Assembly (NCBI GenBank): GCA_911728455.2
Contig: OU452231.1
Span: forward strand, 19,363,838 to 19,427,837
DNA length: 64,000 nucleotides
Source of the DNA: Marthasterias glacialis
Taxonomy: Eukaryota; Echinodermata; Asteroidea; Forcipulatida; Asteriidae
Reading direction: 5' to 3'
Shown: piece by piece, positions 33,387 through 45,667 of the stretch
Layout: each line of letters begins with the position of its first letter
How positions within the stretch are numbered: the first letter of the stretch is position 1
Made by a program: the position numbers and the translations under genes
Notes under the pieces: model-generated
Told to the model about the DNA's origin: nothing
What the model saw: the letters and a program-made list of their open reading frames with translations, nothing else
The model's database searches: none

Positions 33387-36300
33387 TTGCTTGTAGGTGG
33401 TTTCCCACTTATTCTTGCTTAACAGATGCCAAGTACCAGCTTCAGCAGCTCTATGTATTAAACAATAATGAACCCTTTTGGTTCACATGATTAACTGCCG
33501 TGCAAAAAATTAACATTTGAAATCCAGACATTTTGGAATGTTCAGTTGGGGTTTACCAAGATATAAAATTGGCAATTTACATTGACACAAATATTTACAT
33601 ATTGCACAGTCGGTTACATGCACCTATCAATCGTCCCCACCCACCATATTAGCCATTATGGTATGACCTGGGGATTGCTTCATCTGAAGGGGTTTATTCT
33701 ACCCTCATGTTGGGCATAAGTTTAAGTGATAATCCCCAATTTCCTAGATTGGGATAAGTGCTTTACAAGTAGCTCCACGCGTGTGTGAATCTTACAATCG
33801 AGCAAGTTAAAAGACTAACTGTTCCTCGCTACTTCTTATTCTGAAGCTATCTTTGTTCAGAACACACCTTGCCTCCAATGACCTCGCCCCCATTGTACAA
33901 GTACCCTACAATGCACAGTACAATGAAAGCTAAATTGGCAACATCTGACCTTGTTTCCTTGAAGGTGAAACCATTCCTAGAGAGCAAACCCCGGGTGGGT
34001 TGTTGGGGAAGGGGTGGGACCAACCACTGATATGTGCATGCTACACCTAATATCAAATAAAAGCAGTACTCTAATATGAATGCACATTACTTTAAAACGC
34101 ACACATCATTCTTGTTTACGAACTAAACACATTAAATACATCATTAAATATACAACAGTTAGTAGATATTGCCAGTTGGAAGTGACTTTGTGTTAAACAT
34201 TCAAATCAGCAAGCTGGAGCAAATAATCATTGGAAGTGATCCCCTTTTTTATAAATTTCACAATTCTTTTTTAAACATGAAATACCCTCCATGGAAGTTG
34301 AAGTATTCTCGTTAAGTTTTGAAGGTGGGTGGAGCACAGTCTCTTAAACAATCGCCCGGTAATCCCAACTTCAGTCAAACATTTTGAAAAGTTTCTGAAA
34401 ATGTTCACCTTTTAAGGTTACAATTTGCACATGGTTTTACAACTCTCAGGAATAAAATTTGATTGTTAAAGATAATTTGCAGTACAAGTACATGTACATC
34501 TTGTCTCAGATTAAGTACATCCCTTTATCAAAGAAAAATTGAAGTAAACAGAATTAGACAAGCCAAATCTTTGAGGAAGTGATGAGAGTTTGAAGTGAAA
34601 CTGAGAAGACATTCTGCAATATGATCATGAAATATGCATTAAGGACCGTCATAGACAGCTGGTGAGATGGACAACCCTTAAGGGTGCATCGTTATTGAGG
34701 CAAGAATTGAAATAGCACTTGGATGGGGGAAGGATCCCTTCTAGCTACATTTTATGGTCAAGAGGCGGTCAGTATACATTACACTAGTGCAGAGGTGGCT
34801 ACAACATCTTATATCAAGAGCATCACATCCTTAAGATGGATTGTCAAGAAGCTGGTGTGGGAGAACAAGGTAAGTACACATGACTGCCATCTTCAAATAC
34901 AGATGGGTTTACAATATTTATGACGATCAGTGTGAACGGAATCAAAGCAGTCAGAGAGAAAGTGCAATGATCCTACGGACCAGGAAAATCAGGTTCGCTG
35001 AACTATTACTGTTTCTTAAAGAGTTTAAAATCCCTTACTATTCGTGCCAATTGGAATTAATCGACCACACCCTTGGTCTTTGTCTTTTCACTTAAGTAGA
35101 TTTAACTGGGAACCAGTCACAAGTGATGTTCATGACATGGCATTTTGACTGGTAACCTGTTCCTGCTAAGCAAGATTGGTCAGATGCTAATTAATTTTAA
35201 GCGTGTAACTGCAGTAACTGTTAACTAAAAACGCATTCAAAACTCCATATCAAATTAGACGGTGATTTGATAGGTCAACTTTAAATAGGGCATAATGCGG
35301 TGTCATAGCCAGGGTTAGTAGCACCCTGCAGCAAGGTTAGAGAATAGTGCCCCATCAGTCACTTTGTCTTTGAAAAATTTAGCATTAATGGGAGATACAT
35401 AAACAAATATAAACAAACGGTGTCCCCGCCACCTCAGGGCATGAGGGACCCCTTGCCTCCATCCCCTAAGCTACGCCACTGGACGTAATGTGGTTCCCTT
35501 TTTGTTTTTGAATAGTTCCCATTTATCTATCTTAAGTACACAATCAGCTACCCCAACAGCTTGTCTGTGCAGCTATAGTTGCACACTTCATCAATCTGCT
35601 CATAAAATGTACAATTACAACCCTTCTTTAAATAAAAAATCCACTATAAATATGTATTGCTTCAAATAGATATTTTTGTCTCAAAAGGTAACATCAAAGT
35701 GGGACACACACAAGTAAATAATAACACCACTTATTGTTATTCTGCAACGGGAAAGTCTCTCTTATGGCTACAAAGAGTCGGTCTGACTGCCATATTTTGG
35801 TAGGTTCAGCGACTGCTTGCCACACAGTACCATAAGATGTCCCAGTGGGCCGGATTTAAGCCCGCTACCACAACAAATCAAATCTGTTAGTCCTTCATAA
35901 AGCCTTTCCACTAAATGAGAAGTTGTTCTAATATGAATGCAAATGATCTTATTCCCCCTGGGCAGCATGAAAGTCTCAGTCCACAATTGCCATGCATGAT
36001 GAATGGTTCCATTTCCTCTAGAATGCACTCAACGCACTTGACGTCATCATTAAGTCATTTGAACTTGTCAACAGATTGCGCATCACGTTCCTTTAAACGT
36101 TACCCCTGGGGGCAGCATACCTCCTCCTTCTTCCGCTAGTATCATTATTATGATCTACCCCAATCACTCACCAGTGTAATATAAGTTGATCCATGCAAGA
36201 ACGTGAAGTGTAAACACAGAGTTCATAACATGATACGGATAAATAAAGGAGGGGGGGGGGGTCTCTTCCAATCTATAAATAATTTATTTTAAAGAGAATA

Positions 36301-36469
36301 ATATTTCGCTATTATTTTGGTGCAAAGGGGAATTATTAGAAACTGCCTCTAAAAACCTTCCACAAGAAGTACAGCATGAAATTGGGCACCAATTGGTTTA
36401 ACCTTGCTCTCAAAAATGCCACAAGATTAAATAAAAAATGTAAGACGCTGTTGAATCTTTTCATTTGAA

Positions 36470-36760
36470 AAGTGTCTTTGAGGTGCCTGGGAAAAGTTTG
36501 TAAAATGTCTGTGAAATGCCAGTGAAGGGTCTCTGGAATGTCTGTGAAATGCCAATGAAATGTCTCTGAAATACCTGTGGAACGTTTGTGAAATGCCAGT
36601 GAAATGTCTGTGAATTATGCCTGTGAAATGTCTTTGAAATGCCTTTAAATGTCTGTGAAACGCCAGTGAAATATTTATATAATGCCAGTAAAATGTCTGT
36701 GAAATGTCTTTGAAACACCTGCGAAAAGCCTGTGAATGCCGTTGCATTACTGTGAAATCC
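36470..36760. repeat. Minisatellite, about 15-bp unit
   Basis: About 19 imperfect units of the type TGTCTGTGAAATGCC / AGTGAAATG. On the minus strand, two overlapping frames stay open for about 100 codons as His/Phe/Thr/Ser-rich repeats, because the unit length is a multiple of three and lacks stops. No family resemblance was seen. Confidence 0.8.
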
Positions 36761-36790
36761 CAGCAAGTAATTACTTAGGTTAAAGTGTCT

Positions 36791-36920
36791 GGTGTGGACT
36801 TCACAAAGCGCTAGGACCAGTCTTATCTCGAGTTAGGACGAGTAACTAGTCCTAACTTGTAGGACTAATCATAAATTAGGATTAGTCCTAAGTTAGGACT
36901 CGTTTTGTGAAATCCACCTC
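36791..36920. mobile_element. Second copy of the ACTAGTCC palindromic MITE
   Basis: GGTGTGGACTTCACAAAG at the left and TTTTGTGAAATCCACCTC at the right. The interior matches the 31387 copy (GAGTAACTAGTCCTAACTTG). It immediately follows the minisatellite. Confidence 0.8.
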
Positions 36921-37087
36921 AGGTTACATTTGACATTTTCCCACAAAATGAAAGTAAAATCCCAAAATAGGGTTCCCAAGAAGAAAATATTAACAAATAA
37001 ATTAATTTTCTTCGCAAATATGCACAGGACACCAGTCATAAACAAAGCACATAATATGGCATTTTGGTTGGTATACTGTTTCTGCTT

Positions 37088-37506
37088 TTAACCCTCCTAC
37101 TGTCTGACCATCCAATATCATTCACTGTAGTTTTGAATGATAGATAATCTATGCCAGCCTGCGATATCATTATGTAGTGAATGCATCCACACAGTACACA
37201 CACACACACACACACACACACAAGTGTGTATTTACCTCCAATCGGGGACCTCCTATTGTCCCTCTTTTGTTTGTACTTTAACTTTTTAGCAACAGCTCCC
37301 ATTGGTTTTGAACACGATTTCCAACTGGGGACTTTTTCCAACCGGGGACCCTATTGTCCTCTTTTGCTATAAGTCCCCGGTTTGAATGCCTAAACAAACT
37401 CACACACACACACATGGTTATGCCACCATACACAACCAGTGCAGTTGAATGATTTCAAATGATTGGTCAACACGCAGGAAAATGTTACCAATAGTAGGAG
37501 GGTTAA
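37088..37506 (+). mobile_element. Best copy of the TTAA MITE, piggyBac-like, 419 bp
   Basis: Perfect 13-bp inverted ends TTAACCCTCCTAC and GTAGGAGGGTTAA. TTAA is the piggyBac target and CCC is the usual first bases of piggyBac ends, so this is probably a non-autonomous member. A (CA)n run and a duplicated CGGGGACC-containing segment lie inside. It ends about 76 bp from the BIN3 stop codon, and therefore within the likely BIN3 3' UTR. Confidence 0.85.
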
Positions 37507-37581
37507 TCAAAAGATTTTAGTGTTTAGTAGAGTTTCATGCTTAACAGCTCTGTGATTGGCCCCCAGACTTTCACAGGTTAA

Positions 37582-40500
37582 CTAGTCATCAACAACGATA
37601 GACAATGCCCTAATCTCACAGAGTCGTCGGTGAAGATCCATTTCGAAGTCTTCATCACTCTGGAGTGTATCTTTGTCTTCGAGTTGAACGGCAAGCTCTA
37701 CGTAAATCTTGAAGCACTCCGTGTAATATGTGACCTGTAAATGGCAGAAGACTTTGAGTCAAACAACTGGCCATAGCCAACCCAATTTTGTATAGGTATT
37801 GTTCTTTATTACTGTCGAAAAGCATTTTAAAGCTTTTCCTTTGATAATGTCTTCCACAACTCTCTCCCTGAAGTTCTACTACAAGAAAACATTGTCTTGT
37901 TGTATCTGTATTTTATGGTACCTTTTTACTATAAAGTTGACATGTTAGTGCTTGACAGCACTCAACAAAATAAAAAGTAACAGGATTTTTATTAAAGTTG
38001 TCAAAAGATACAAGGAACTTTAACAATGAATCACACACAAAAGAAACCGTTGACTCATTTACCCAGAGGGTAACTCATCAGGATCTGAATGTGTAAACTC
38101 ATTTTCCATATGCAATCCCTGCACCAATAATCCTGCCTCTTGGTTTCTTAAAACTCTAATGGGGTGCTCTTTAAGACAATTGGGTTCCACGATGAAACAC
38201 AAGTCCGAAGACGCTGCACTTGTCTGACATGTTTAAAGATGATTCACAGGGCGCGCTGCGTAAGATGGAAGTTGAGACGGCGTCCGGTTCTGAAGATTTC
38301 ACAAGACATGAACCAGGTTGATATCAAAGAAAGTACAACCGGCCACTGTACTTTAAGAATTTGCTACAACGAGATGATTCACTGCAAGGTTCGGTATGTA
38401 CCCGAACTCTTGAAAGCACTATTTGTCTTTCCTTGGGGCACAAGAGCTGCAAGAGTTTCAACATAACACTAGACATCATCCGCTGTCTGAATGACATAAG
38501 GATGGGGATTTTTTACGCCAGGGGGCATTCTTGTGGACGCACCGGATTAACGGGGGATCAACACTTGACCTGGGCCCCAATTTAATTGCCAATAAGCCAC
38601 TGATCTTTTTACTACTACCACAAGATTTTGGTTTCATAAACAAAACCATGGACATCAGACAAAGGTCCATTAACTTTCTGGCAGGTGTTGAGAGCAAAAT
38701 GAGTGCGGCAACAATACAAACACAAGCAATGTGCATCGCAAAATTTTGATTGCTTTTATAAGAAATATGCAACCTAATTTGTCTGAAAAATCAAGACATT
38801 CAATGTGCTTAAGAGATGCTTAAGCAGACATTAGTGCGTAACTTTGTGCTAAGCAAAAGTAAGCTGGAAACCAGTCACAAATGGTACATATGAGCTGGTA
38901 TTTTGGCTGGTAACCTATTTCTGGTAAGCACAATTATTTTGTGCTTTGCTAATTTGTGTGCTTAAGCAGCTTTTTGAAACTGGTCCCAGATGACATTACT
39001 CGGTTGCTCACAGACTAACTAATGAATGATACCCCCTCTATGTATTTCTGTGTTGCAAATTATATTTCCGAATTAATATGCTAAGCAGAATGAAACGACC
39101 ACCAGCAGATTTCTTAAATTTGTCTTCATTTAGCAAAAAAAAACCTGAAAGCAATAAAATAAAACTGAGTTCCTTAAAGGGAAGTAGTGTTTAGAGGGAG
39201 TCTGAATGAGTAATACCTGAGATTTGATGAGTGCCTCGAAACATGGCTGGAAGTATTCTACACGTCCTTCAAAGAAACGAGGCATGGCCTCCATCAGCTC
39301 CTTGTGCTGCCGGTCATACTCCTCCTTAGCTGCTTCTAGATTTTTCTTACACTAATAAAGAAAACACCCAAATTCATTTCTTTAACTATTAAACATTCAA
39401 ATAACCCCTTAGCCCTTGGCCTTTTTGCCTCGAGGTGACCTCAATCCTCCAATGAGCCTTTTTGAGGTATGGTGGACACTATAGGAGTGCACTGCTTGGT
39501 TTGAGGTTATACAGACAAATTTACTCAAACCTAATAGTGTCATAGTTTTGTGTCCATCATATCTCAAAATGGTTCATATCCTCCTCTCCTGTGTCACTTC
39601 ACACCAAACTGTTTGGACTCAGATAAGAGTATTTTTGTTTTTGCCCATACACCGATGTGTGTTAAGCACTGTATACTCAGTATTTTCCAGAGTCCTGTGA
39701 AGAAAAAAAAAAACACAGGCATATTCCTTGGGTGGGATTCGAACCAACGACCCGCGCCATTCTAGAGCAGATGTCTTACCAACTAGACTACCAAGCTTGC
39801 CCGGCAGCTAGAGGCAGTTCAAATCCTATTAGCAGCGGGTATCGCTGATCAGATAAGATTGGAATGCCTGACCCAGTGGTAAGCAGGTGTTGTTTGGGCC
39901 AATAGCCCCTCAGTCCTTCAGAATCCTTTATTTTGGCAAAGAGGATATAGAAGGATTTGGTTGATTTGGGTTTTTAAGGGGCAGCCCCATTTTCATTTTA
40001 CAATGGCCATTTCCGTTATAAAAACCATATAATCTATGGCAACATTTTCAAATGGTACGAAGGTCATGGCTGAGGTAATGGAAGAAACTTTGTGAAAATT
40101 TAGACCCGAGTCAACCCCAACCCCCAAATCGACCAAAATCCATCCCCTAAATTTGCCCTTCTTGTGTCGTTTATCATTTTTAAAGCAACTAGCTCTGAGC
40201 AGAACTGATGGGTTCTTCAGAGCCAATGGGGAGCCCAACATTATCTCACGTCCATCAGCCATGTACAAACAATTTTACAATGCTACATGTACTTTGTGCA
40301 TTGTCCATGGCTCATGCAAAATTTTGTGTATGTTTTTGTGTTCTGGAACAGCATCATCTGTCAAAATACATTCAGAGAAAAAATGTCTTTCAGTGAAAAT
40401 CGGGCCATGCAACTTGAAAATGTTCTTACAGTTTCTAGCTTGGTGAGATTTTGTCCTGTTCTTTCTCTATCCTGGTATTTCTCTACTTTTCCTTGACAAC

Positions 40501-43500
40501 GACTGTACTCCTGAAAATGAAGAAAAACATTTTATTTGAGTGAAGAAATAGGCAAAGCTGACTTTTAAAACTTTATTTTGGTCACAACTTAAACTTTCTC
40601 AACAGTAGTTTTAAGGTCATGGGGTGTGTTGTAAAGAGTACAAATGCACTGTAAATAGGGCCCATTAAATTGGACTTTGCTAGGGTTTATCAAATTTTTA
40701 AAAACTTAAATTAAAAACAAATAAAAACATTTTTCTTAAAAGAATTCTTCGCTCTGAATACTGACCTGCAAACACTGCTCACGTTTCTTGAGGGCTATGT
40801 AAAGACTTGGAAATATCGTGCTGAATTTCTTCATGGGTTCAATCATCATACGAACTGAGTTTGCATTCTGAAAGAAGAAATAATTACAGCAAAAAATCTT
40901 ACAGCATTTAGCGGATCATCGATGGTCGTTAGTTCCTTGTTAATCATGGATGGTTGGGGTGGCTAGGCACTAGTGAATCCATCAAACCCATAATAACAAA
41001 AACAGGGAATATTTATTTAGTATTTGTTTTTTTCAAAATTAATATCTTTAAATGATGCGTGGCCATTGTCTCTAGGTCTACAGTGCAATTCCTCTGAACT
41101 CCAAGGTTTTAAATTTAGAGGATTTACAGACTTTCTTCAGCACCACAAATGAAACAACAACAATAATAGTATTCATAATAATAATAATGGAGATTTACAC
41201 GGCACCGGTATCTGCAAATTTTGATGTATGAACATTTTTACCCCATTCACTGGGTCATTTATTTATTTCCTTAAATCATCTCAGCTCCCTGGGGAGTATG
41301 CAACCTGTGCTGACGAGTAAATTGCGCACCAAGCTAAATCAATCACAAGAACCATCTCTGCCCACACAGGTACCCATTTACACCTGGATGAAGAGAATCA
41401 ATTATAGTTAAATGTCTTGCTCAAGCACACAAGTGTCCAGGATTCGATCACACACTCTGATGACTTAGCCATCAGAGCTGGAGTCCGCTGCACTAAACCA
41501 CTTGGCCATGAGTTTGGATTTTCTTCTCTCGTCAGTTCATCATCATCATCAGGTTGTATTCCTCCATTGTTAGATGAAGCCCTCCTCTAGCAACTTCCAC
41601 ACTCTTCTGTCACTTGTTAAAATAAGTGGTGTTTTCATCTCTCCATCTCCTTTTTTGTCTTCCTCATGTCAGTTAACGTCTCTTATTAAAAAGGAAGGTC
41701 TATTGAAAAAAATTCCATAAATCATAAAAAATCCTGACAAATTAGAAGCCTGGATAATAAGAGATGAACCTACCAGTTCTTGTGTACGAGACTCAATCTG
41801 ACTGATGGACTTGTCGATTTGTTCCAAGCTCTTCAGGGACTCCTCCGTGTTGAGAATGGGGCTCGCTGCCAGATTCTGGCCGATACGACACTGCGTCTTG
41901 GACAGCGCCCCCATGGCTTCGATACAGTGCTTCATGTCTTTGTATAACTTCTTAGTGGCCTCATCAAGACTGTCAAGAAATTCATTAAGGATAAGCAAGT
42001 ACACATCACATTGCATGAAAGATAAGCTTTCCATAACCTTAGCCTTAGCGGTACCAAATCCATCAAAATAAATCCACTGGTTTAGCTTGATTTCAATTGA
42101 TCCAGTACACCACCAGATTGAAACAATTGGTTGATTTTGATCAAAGATCATATAGTGGCGAAGGGTTATTGGGGCTCTTTCTATTGTTGACTGTTAAGTA
42201 CGGCATTCCACCATTTTAGGAAGCAAATGTTCTGTTATATCATTGTTAGCAATGGTCATTGTCTGCACTGAAATGGCGTCCAGTGCATACTTCACACTTC
42301 AGACGGAGTAACCCATCTTGCACCTTCGGCACTATACGATCTTTGATTTTGATTGAGTTGGTCTTTCAGCATATGAAATCCTGGTTGATTTTGATGGAGT
42401 TGGTCTTTCACCCCCTTTAGAATATTTTGAAAGGATTTTTAAGTGCACTGGTTGGTTATGATTGATTCAGTACAGCTGCATATTGACTGTCCATCAATTG
42501 ATATATTTTGGCGGATTTGGTATGGTTTCTAGCAAAAACACCTAGGGAGTTAGTGTTCAAGATAAGGTTAAGGGGCTGTCATTTATAACAGACACTGTGC
42601 ATTATAAATGAACACTACTATTGTTACTTATAGCACTGGAAGTGAAAACAAAAACTGACCGTACTTGTATACTTAATCTCTTTGAATCAAGATAATGTAT
42701 GACGTGATGTGTAAGATGTAATTGTGGAAAGGTCTTCACAAGATCTCAAAGGACATGTGGGTTAAAATACTTACACCTCAATTTTGTGCACCTCTCGTTC
42801 AAATTCCTTCTCCTCCTAATATAAAATAATCAAACATATTCAAAATCAAAAGACAGCTTTTGCAATCCTTGTAAAAACAGTTTCTTTGTTGTCTTTCAAA
42901 CAAGCAAAAATGTATGTATTATGTATTTTTTTTTTTAATTACCTCTTTTGAAATGACAGGAGGTGCCTTTTTTGGCGACGTCAGACGACTGAAAATGTTC
43001 CTGTGAGACAAATTAACAAGCAAATAATTATTTGAAGAGGGGAAAATATATTTAATCAAATTGAATGACAAATAGTAATAATAATAATACTTCATTACAT
43101 TTCTACTGCACCCTTTCCATCCGAGAATGTTCGAAAGCGCAACTTAAAATAAAAAAATCAATAAAAATTACATTAGAGTACAAAAATACTACCTATTTAC
43201 ATACTTTTTTTTAGCCTTACCTAAACAAAGAGTAGATGCTACTATTTGAAAGTCTCTTCCAATATTCTTTGCCTTTAAATTTCCAACTGAAACTAACTAT
43301 GCTAAACAAATAAATCAGAATTAAACTGTGAACTTTTGATTTTCTTTATGGCTTTCACAACGACATGATAGAATAATGCCAGGCACACCACTATTGTTCA
43401 CTTTGGTCAGGCAGCATCCAATTTTATGTTTCCCTTTTCCCCCAAGCAGCAGCTGACCAACTATTTTATGGTAGTTAACAAAAATACCCAAAACCTCAGA

Positions 43501-43560
43501 ATATCTTTTAAAAGGGAAGACTTTTCCATTCAAAATAGGATTACAAATTTACCAGCTCAT
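37582..43560 (-). CDS. BIN3: BIN3, bridging integrator 3 (N-BAR protein, 8 coding exons)
   Basis: A BAR-domain protein that binds and curves membrane and, in vertebrates, influences actin and septation-like processes. Exons 5' to 3': 43560-43553, 43000-42943, 42815-42775, 41969-41774, 40867-40766, 40510-40430, 39351-39217, 37734-37582. Lengths 8, 58, 41, 196, 102, 81, 135 and 153 nt sum to 774, or 257 residues plus stop; human BIN3 has 253. The first exon contributes only ATG-AGC-TG, giving the family's MSW start once joined. Identity is clear from EEKEFEREVHK, PSLYIALKKREQCLQ, MPRFFEGRVEYFQPCFEALI and the C-terminal RALSIVVDD. All of the protein is BAR domain, with no SH3, as expected for BIN3. 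The gene is divergent from ADO, and a TTAA-flanked MITE begins about 76 bp past the stop. Confidence 0.95.
38803..38987. mobile_element. Palindromic MITE copy in BIN3 last intron
   Basis: GATGCTTAAGCAGACATT at the left and GCTTAAGCAGC...TGGTCCC at the right, with GGAAACCAGTCACAA and GGCTGGTAACC inside. More diverged than the 2819 copy. Confidence 0.65.
39631..39844 (-). mobile_element. tRNA-derived SINE, family A, inverted copy
   Basis: Reads on the plus strand as GGTGGGATTCGAACC then AGATGTCTTACCAACTAGAC, the reverse of the 22314 copy, and ends ATCCTATTAGCAGCGGGTA. In BIN3 intron 7. Confidence 0.75.
39845..39965. repeat. Dispersed repeat copy
   Basis: GGAATGCCTGACCCAGTGG, TTGTTTGGGCC and GAAGGATTTGG match 4950-5110 and 13795-13915. 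Confidence 0.45.
41198..41511 (-). mobile_element. tRNA-Ser/Leu-like SINE, family B, second copy
   Basis: Minus strand: CATGGCCAAGTGGTTTAGTG then TGTGATCGAATCCTGG. The body contains AGCTCCCTGGGGAGTATGC and GTTAAATGTCTTGCTCAAG. In the BIN3 intron between exons 4 and 5. Confidence 0.7.
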
Positions 43561-44716
43561 TGTGACGATGCAAGAATGTTGTCTCTCTTGAGATCTTTAG
43601 ATGATTGGAATGGAAGTTTCTGTGACTAAGTCCACACCTTCTCTGATCTGTGAGAAGGGATGAAAAGTCTTAGCTACACTCCCACTTAAGTTGATTAAAC
43701 CAACCGTCGTCAGGTGGTGAACTGCGACCTCTCACTGTCCTTGACTCCTACCTAGGTAGGACTAGTGTAGTACTCGTAGTCGTAGTAGTAAGACTGAGAG
43801 CCTCCCAGTCTAGGGGATGATTGTCTATGCTTGACTTCTCACTCTCCTCAGCTCAGCTCAGCTCAGCTCAGCTCACAGTCTCACTCTCACTAACGTACGT
43901 TAGTCTTACTCTTCTTAGGTAGCTTAGTCGTTGGAATACTACAAGAAGTATCGAGTATCATTATTACTACTAGTACTAGCTCCAAGTACTCGTTAGTCGT
44001 TTTTCATCTTCACACCCTACCCTTTTTTTTTTAGTTACCTGAAAAACAAGGGGAAATATTTAGCATGTGAGCTTTTAGTTTTAAAATGCAGACAACTTTT
44101 AAAACAAATCATGGTTTATCCAAAATGCCCCGCCCCCTTTTTTTAAAAGCCTTTTCCCCTTTTTTCCGCGGCCGGAAGGATATTTCAGACTGTCACTAGT
44201 CAGATACTGAGATAGTCCAAACCTCCATAGCAATTAACAACATTAAATCACTGAACAATAACTGCTAGAGTGAACAAAATACGCCAGCTCCACGATTACA
44301 AATTCTTCTATGTAAAATAACCTTTAATACCTTTAAAATGGTGCAAAATATTCGGCAAAATGCTTCCCAGCCCCGGCCACTCTGACATTCGATTTGTTAT
44401 CGACACCTTCACCTTTGACCTCCATTTACCAAAAAGGCTCGTACAACTGGAATGAAACATGAACAATTTCATTTATTGTTATCTGTTATCACTCATGAAT
44501 ATTTGTGGGGATGAGTCAATACAGTCTTCAGATTGTTTTCATAAAATGTGTAAAAATGAAAGAAATAATATGTGATAAAATAAGATAAATTTCTACGCAG
44601 TGGTAAGGTCATATGGCATGGTTTGTTACCCTGTGTCCAAGCTGTGAGAATTTGTAACATTGTCAAGGCTGGGTATCAGTCTATTCTTTGACTACGTGAC
44701 AGCCGAAAATACCAAC
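43561..44716. promoter_or_regulatory. Intergenic promoter region between divergent BIN3 and ADO
   Basis: 1,156 bp between the two start codons. It contains a (CTCAG) pentanucleotide run at about 43847-43875 on the BIN3 side, a GC-rich patch with the ETS-like core CCGGAAGG near 44170-44177, and a CTCC/CTAC-rich stretch that may be BIN3 5' UTR. No TATA box was recognised. The sequence CAACATGGCG overlapping the ADO start codon resembles a YY1 site. Confidence 0.5.
43847..43875. repeat. (CTCAG)n pentanucleotide repeat
   Basis: Almost six tandem CTCAG units upstream of BIN3, in its promoter or 5' UTR. Confidence 0.85.
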
Positions 44717-45463
44717 ATGGCGAACCTCCAACCTATTCAAAAAGTGGCCAAGCTGGCGTTAGAAACTTTCAAATACGCCAACAAAGGAGAAAAACATGTA
44801 TTCCTGGATAAACTGGAGGCCCTGTGTGCCAGTATGAATCGAATCCGTGCCGCTGACGTCGGTGTAGACCTCACCGCAGCAAACCGTGCCTCACCACCAG
44901 TACCGGCAACTGCTCCGGTGGGCTACATGTTCATAGCGGAGAACAGCGCCGTGTCCATGGGTGTTTTTGTGGTAGAGCGCGGTTGTAGACTTCCGCTTCA
45001 CGACCACAACGGAATGCACGGTGTCATCAAGGTATTATCCGGTACAATCCGGATGCAGTCTTATGATCTCTTAACTGAAGATGAGATAAACAGCCTCAAA
45101 ATCCCTGATTCTGATGAAGTGGTTCTTCCCGATGGAGAATTAACAAGAAAGCTCATCCCTGTTCGAAAAAGAGAAGAATTTAAGATAACCCCTGAGAGTA
45201 AACCGTGTGTTTTAAGCCCACTGGAGTCCAACATCCACTCGCTTGAGTCAGTTGATGGTCCCGCAGCATTTCTAGATGTTCTTTCACCACCGTATGATCC
45301 AGACATCGGGCGAGACTGCTTTTACTACAAAGAAACAACCTTGTCAAACTTGAAGGAAACTTTGGTAGACCTGAGATGGTTGCAGAGGATTCCACAGCCA
45401 GCAAGTTTCTGGTGTCACCAACAATCATATCTTGGACCAGCTGTCAACTTGGAACAGTTATAA
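44717..45463 (+). CDS. ADO: ADO, 2-aminoethanethiol (cysteamine) / N-terminal cysteine dioxygenase
   Basis: A non-haem iron thiol dioxygenase that converts cysteamine to hypotaurine and oxidises N-terminal cysteines of regulatory proteins, acting as an oxygen sensor in vertebrates. The gene is a single 248-codon exon, as in vertebrates. The cupin iron ligands are visible: H95 and H97 in LPLHDHNGMHG, and H174 in NIHSLESVDGPAAFLD. C201 and Y203 in RDCFYYK match the Cys-Tyr pair that is cross-linked in the human enzyme. The conserved SPPYDPDIGRDC and FWC motifs follow. The start is ATG at 44717 in CCAACATGG, a good Kozak context; the frame is open further upstream but only through a TTG. The stop is TAA at 45461-45463. 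The gene is adjacent to and divergent from BIN3. Confidence 0.96.
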   Translation: MANLQPIQKVAKLALETFKYANKGEKHVFLDKLEALCASMNRIRAADVGVDLTAANRASPPVPATAPVGYMFIAENSAVSMGVFVVERGCRLPLHDHNGMHGVIKVLSGTIRMQSYDLLTEDEINSLKIPDSDEVVLPDGELTRKLIPVRKREEFKITPESKPCVLSPLESNIHSLESVDGPAAFLDVLSPPYDPDIGRDCFYYKETTLSNLKETLVDLRWLQRIPQPASFWCHQQSYLGPAVNLEQL

Positions 45464-45667
45464 AAATCACATACAGGAGAAATGAAATCAAATTTGCTAA
45501 TATGTTTGCCCAAAATAGCAAATATATCAAATTCAGAGAGTATTTACCATTATACAGTATGATTGATATGGAAATAACAAAATGTTTCAAACAATTGAAA
45601 AAGATGTTAACAGCTTGTGTCTTTATTTACAAACAAACAACCTGGTGAACTTTTGTTAGAATCACGC

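Larger units (their letters stand above)
31155..36469. other. Intergenic region with repeats, no gene
   Basis: Between the retrotransposon and the minisatellite. It holds the MITE at 31387, the element at 31660, the repeat at 33170, fragments of the palindromic MITE near 33400 and 35105, and a GCTACGCCACTGG repeat end near 35470. Remaining sequence is AT-rich without a frame that looks coding. Confidence 0.6.

Noticed and set aside
36427-36766. Two overlapping minus-strand frames of about 100 codons
   Set aside because: Products of a 15-bp minisatellite whose unit is a multiple of three.
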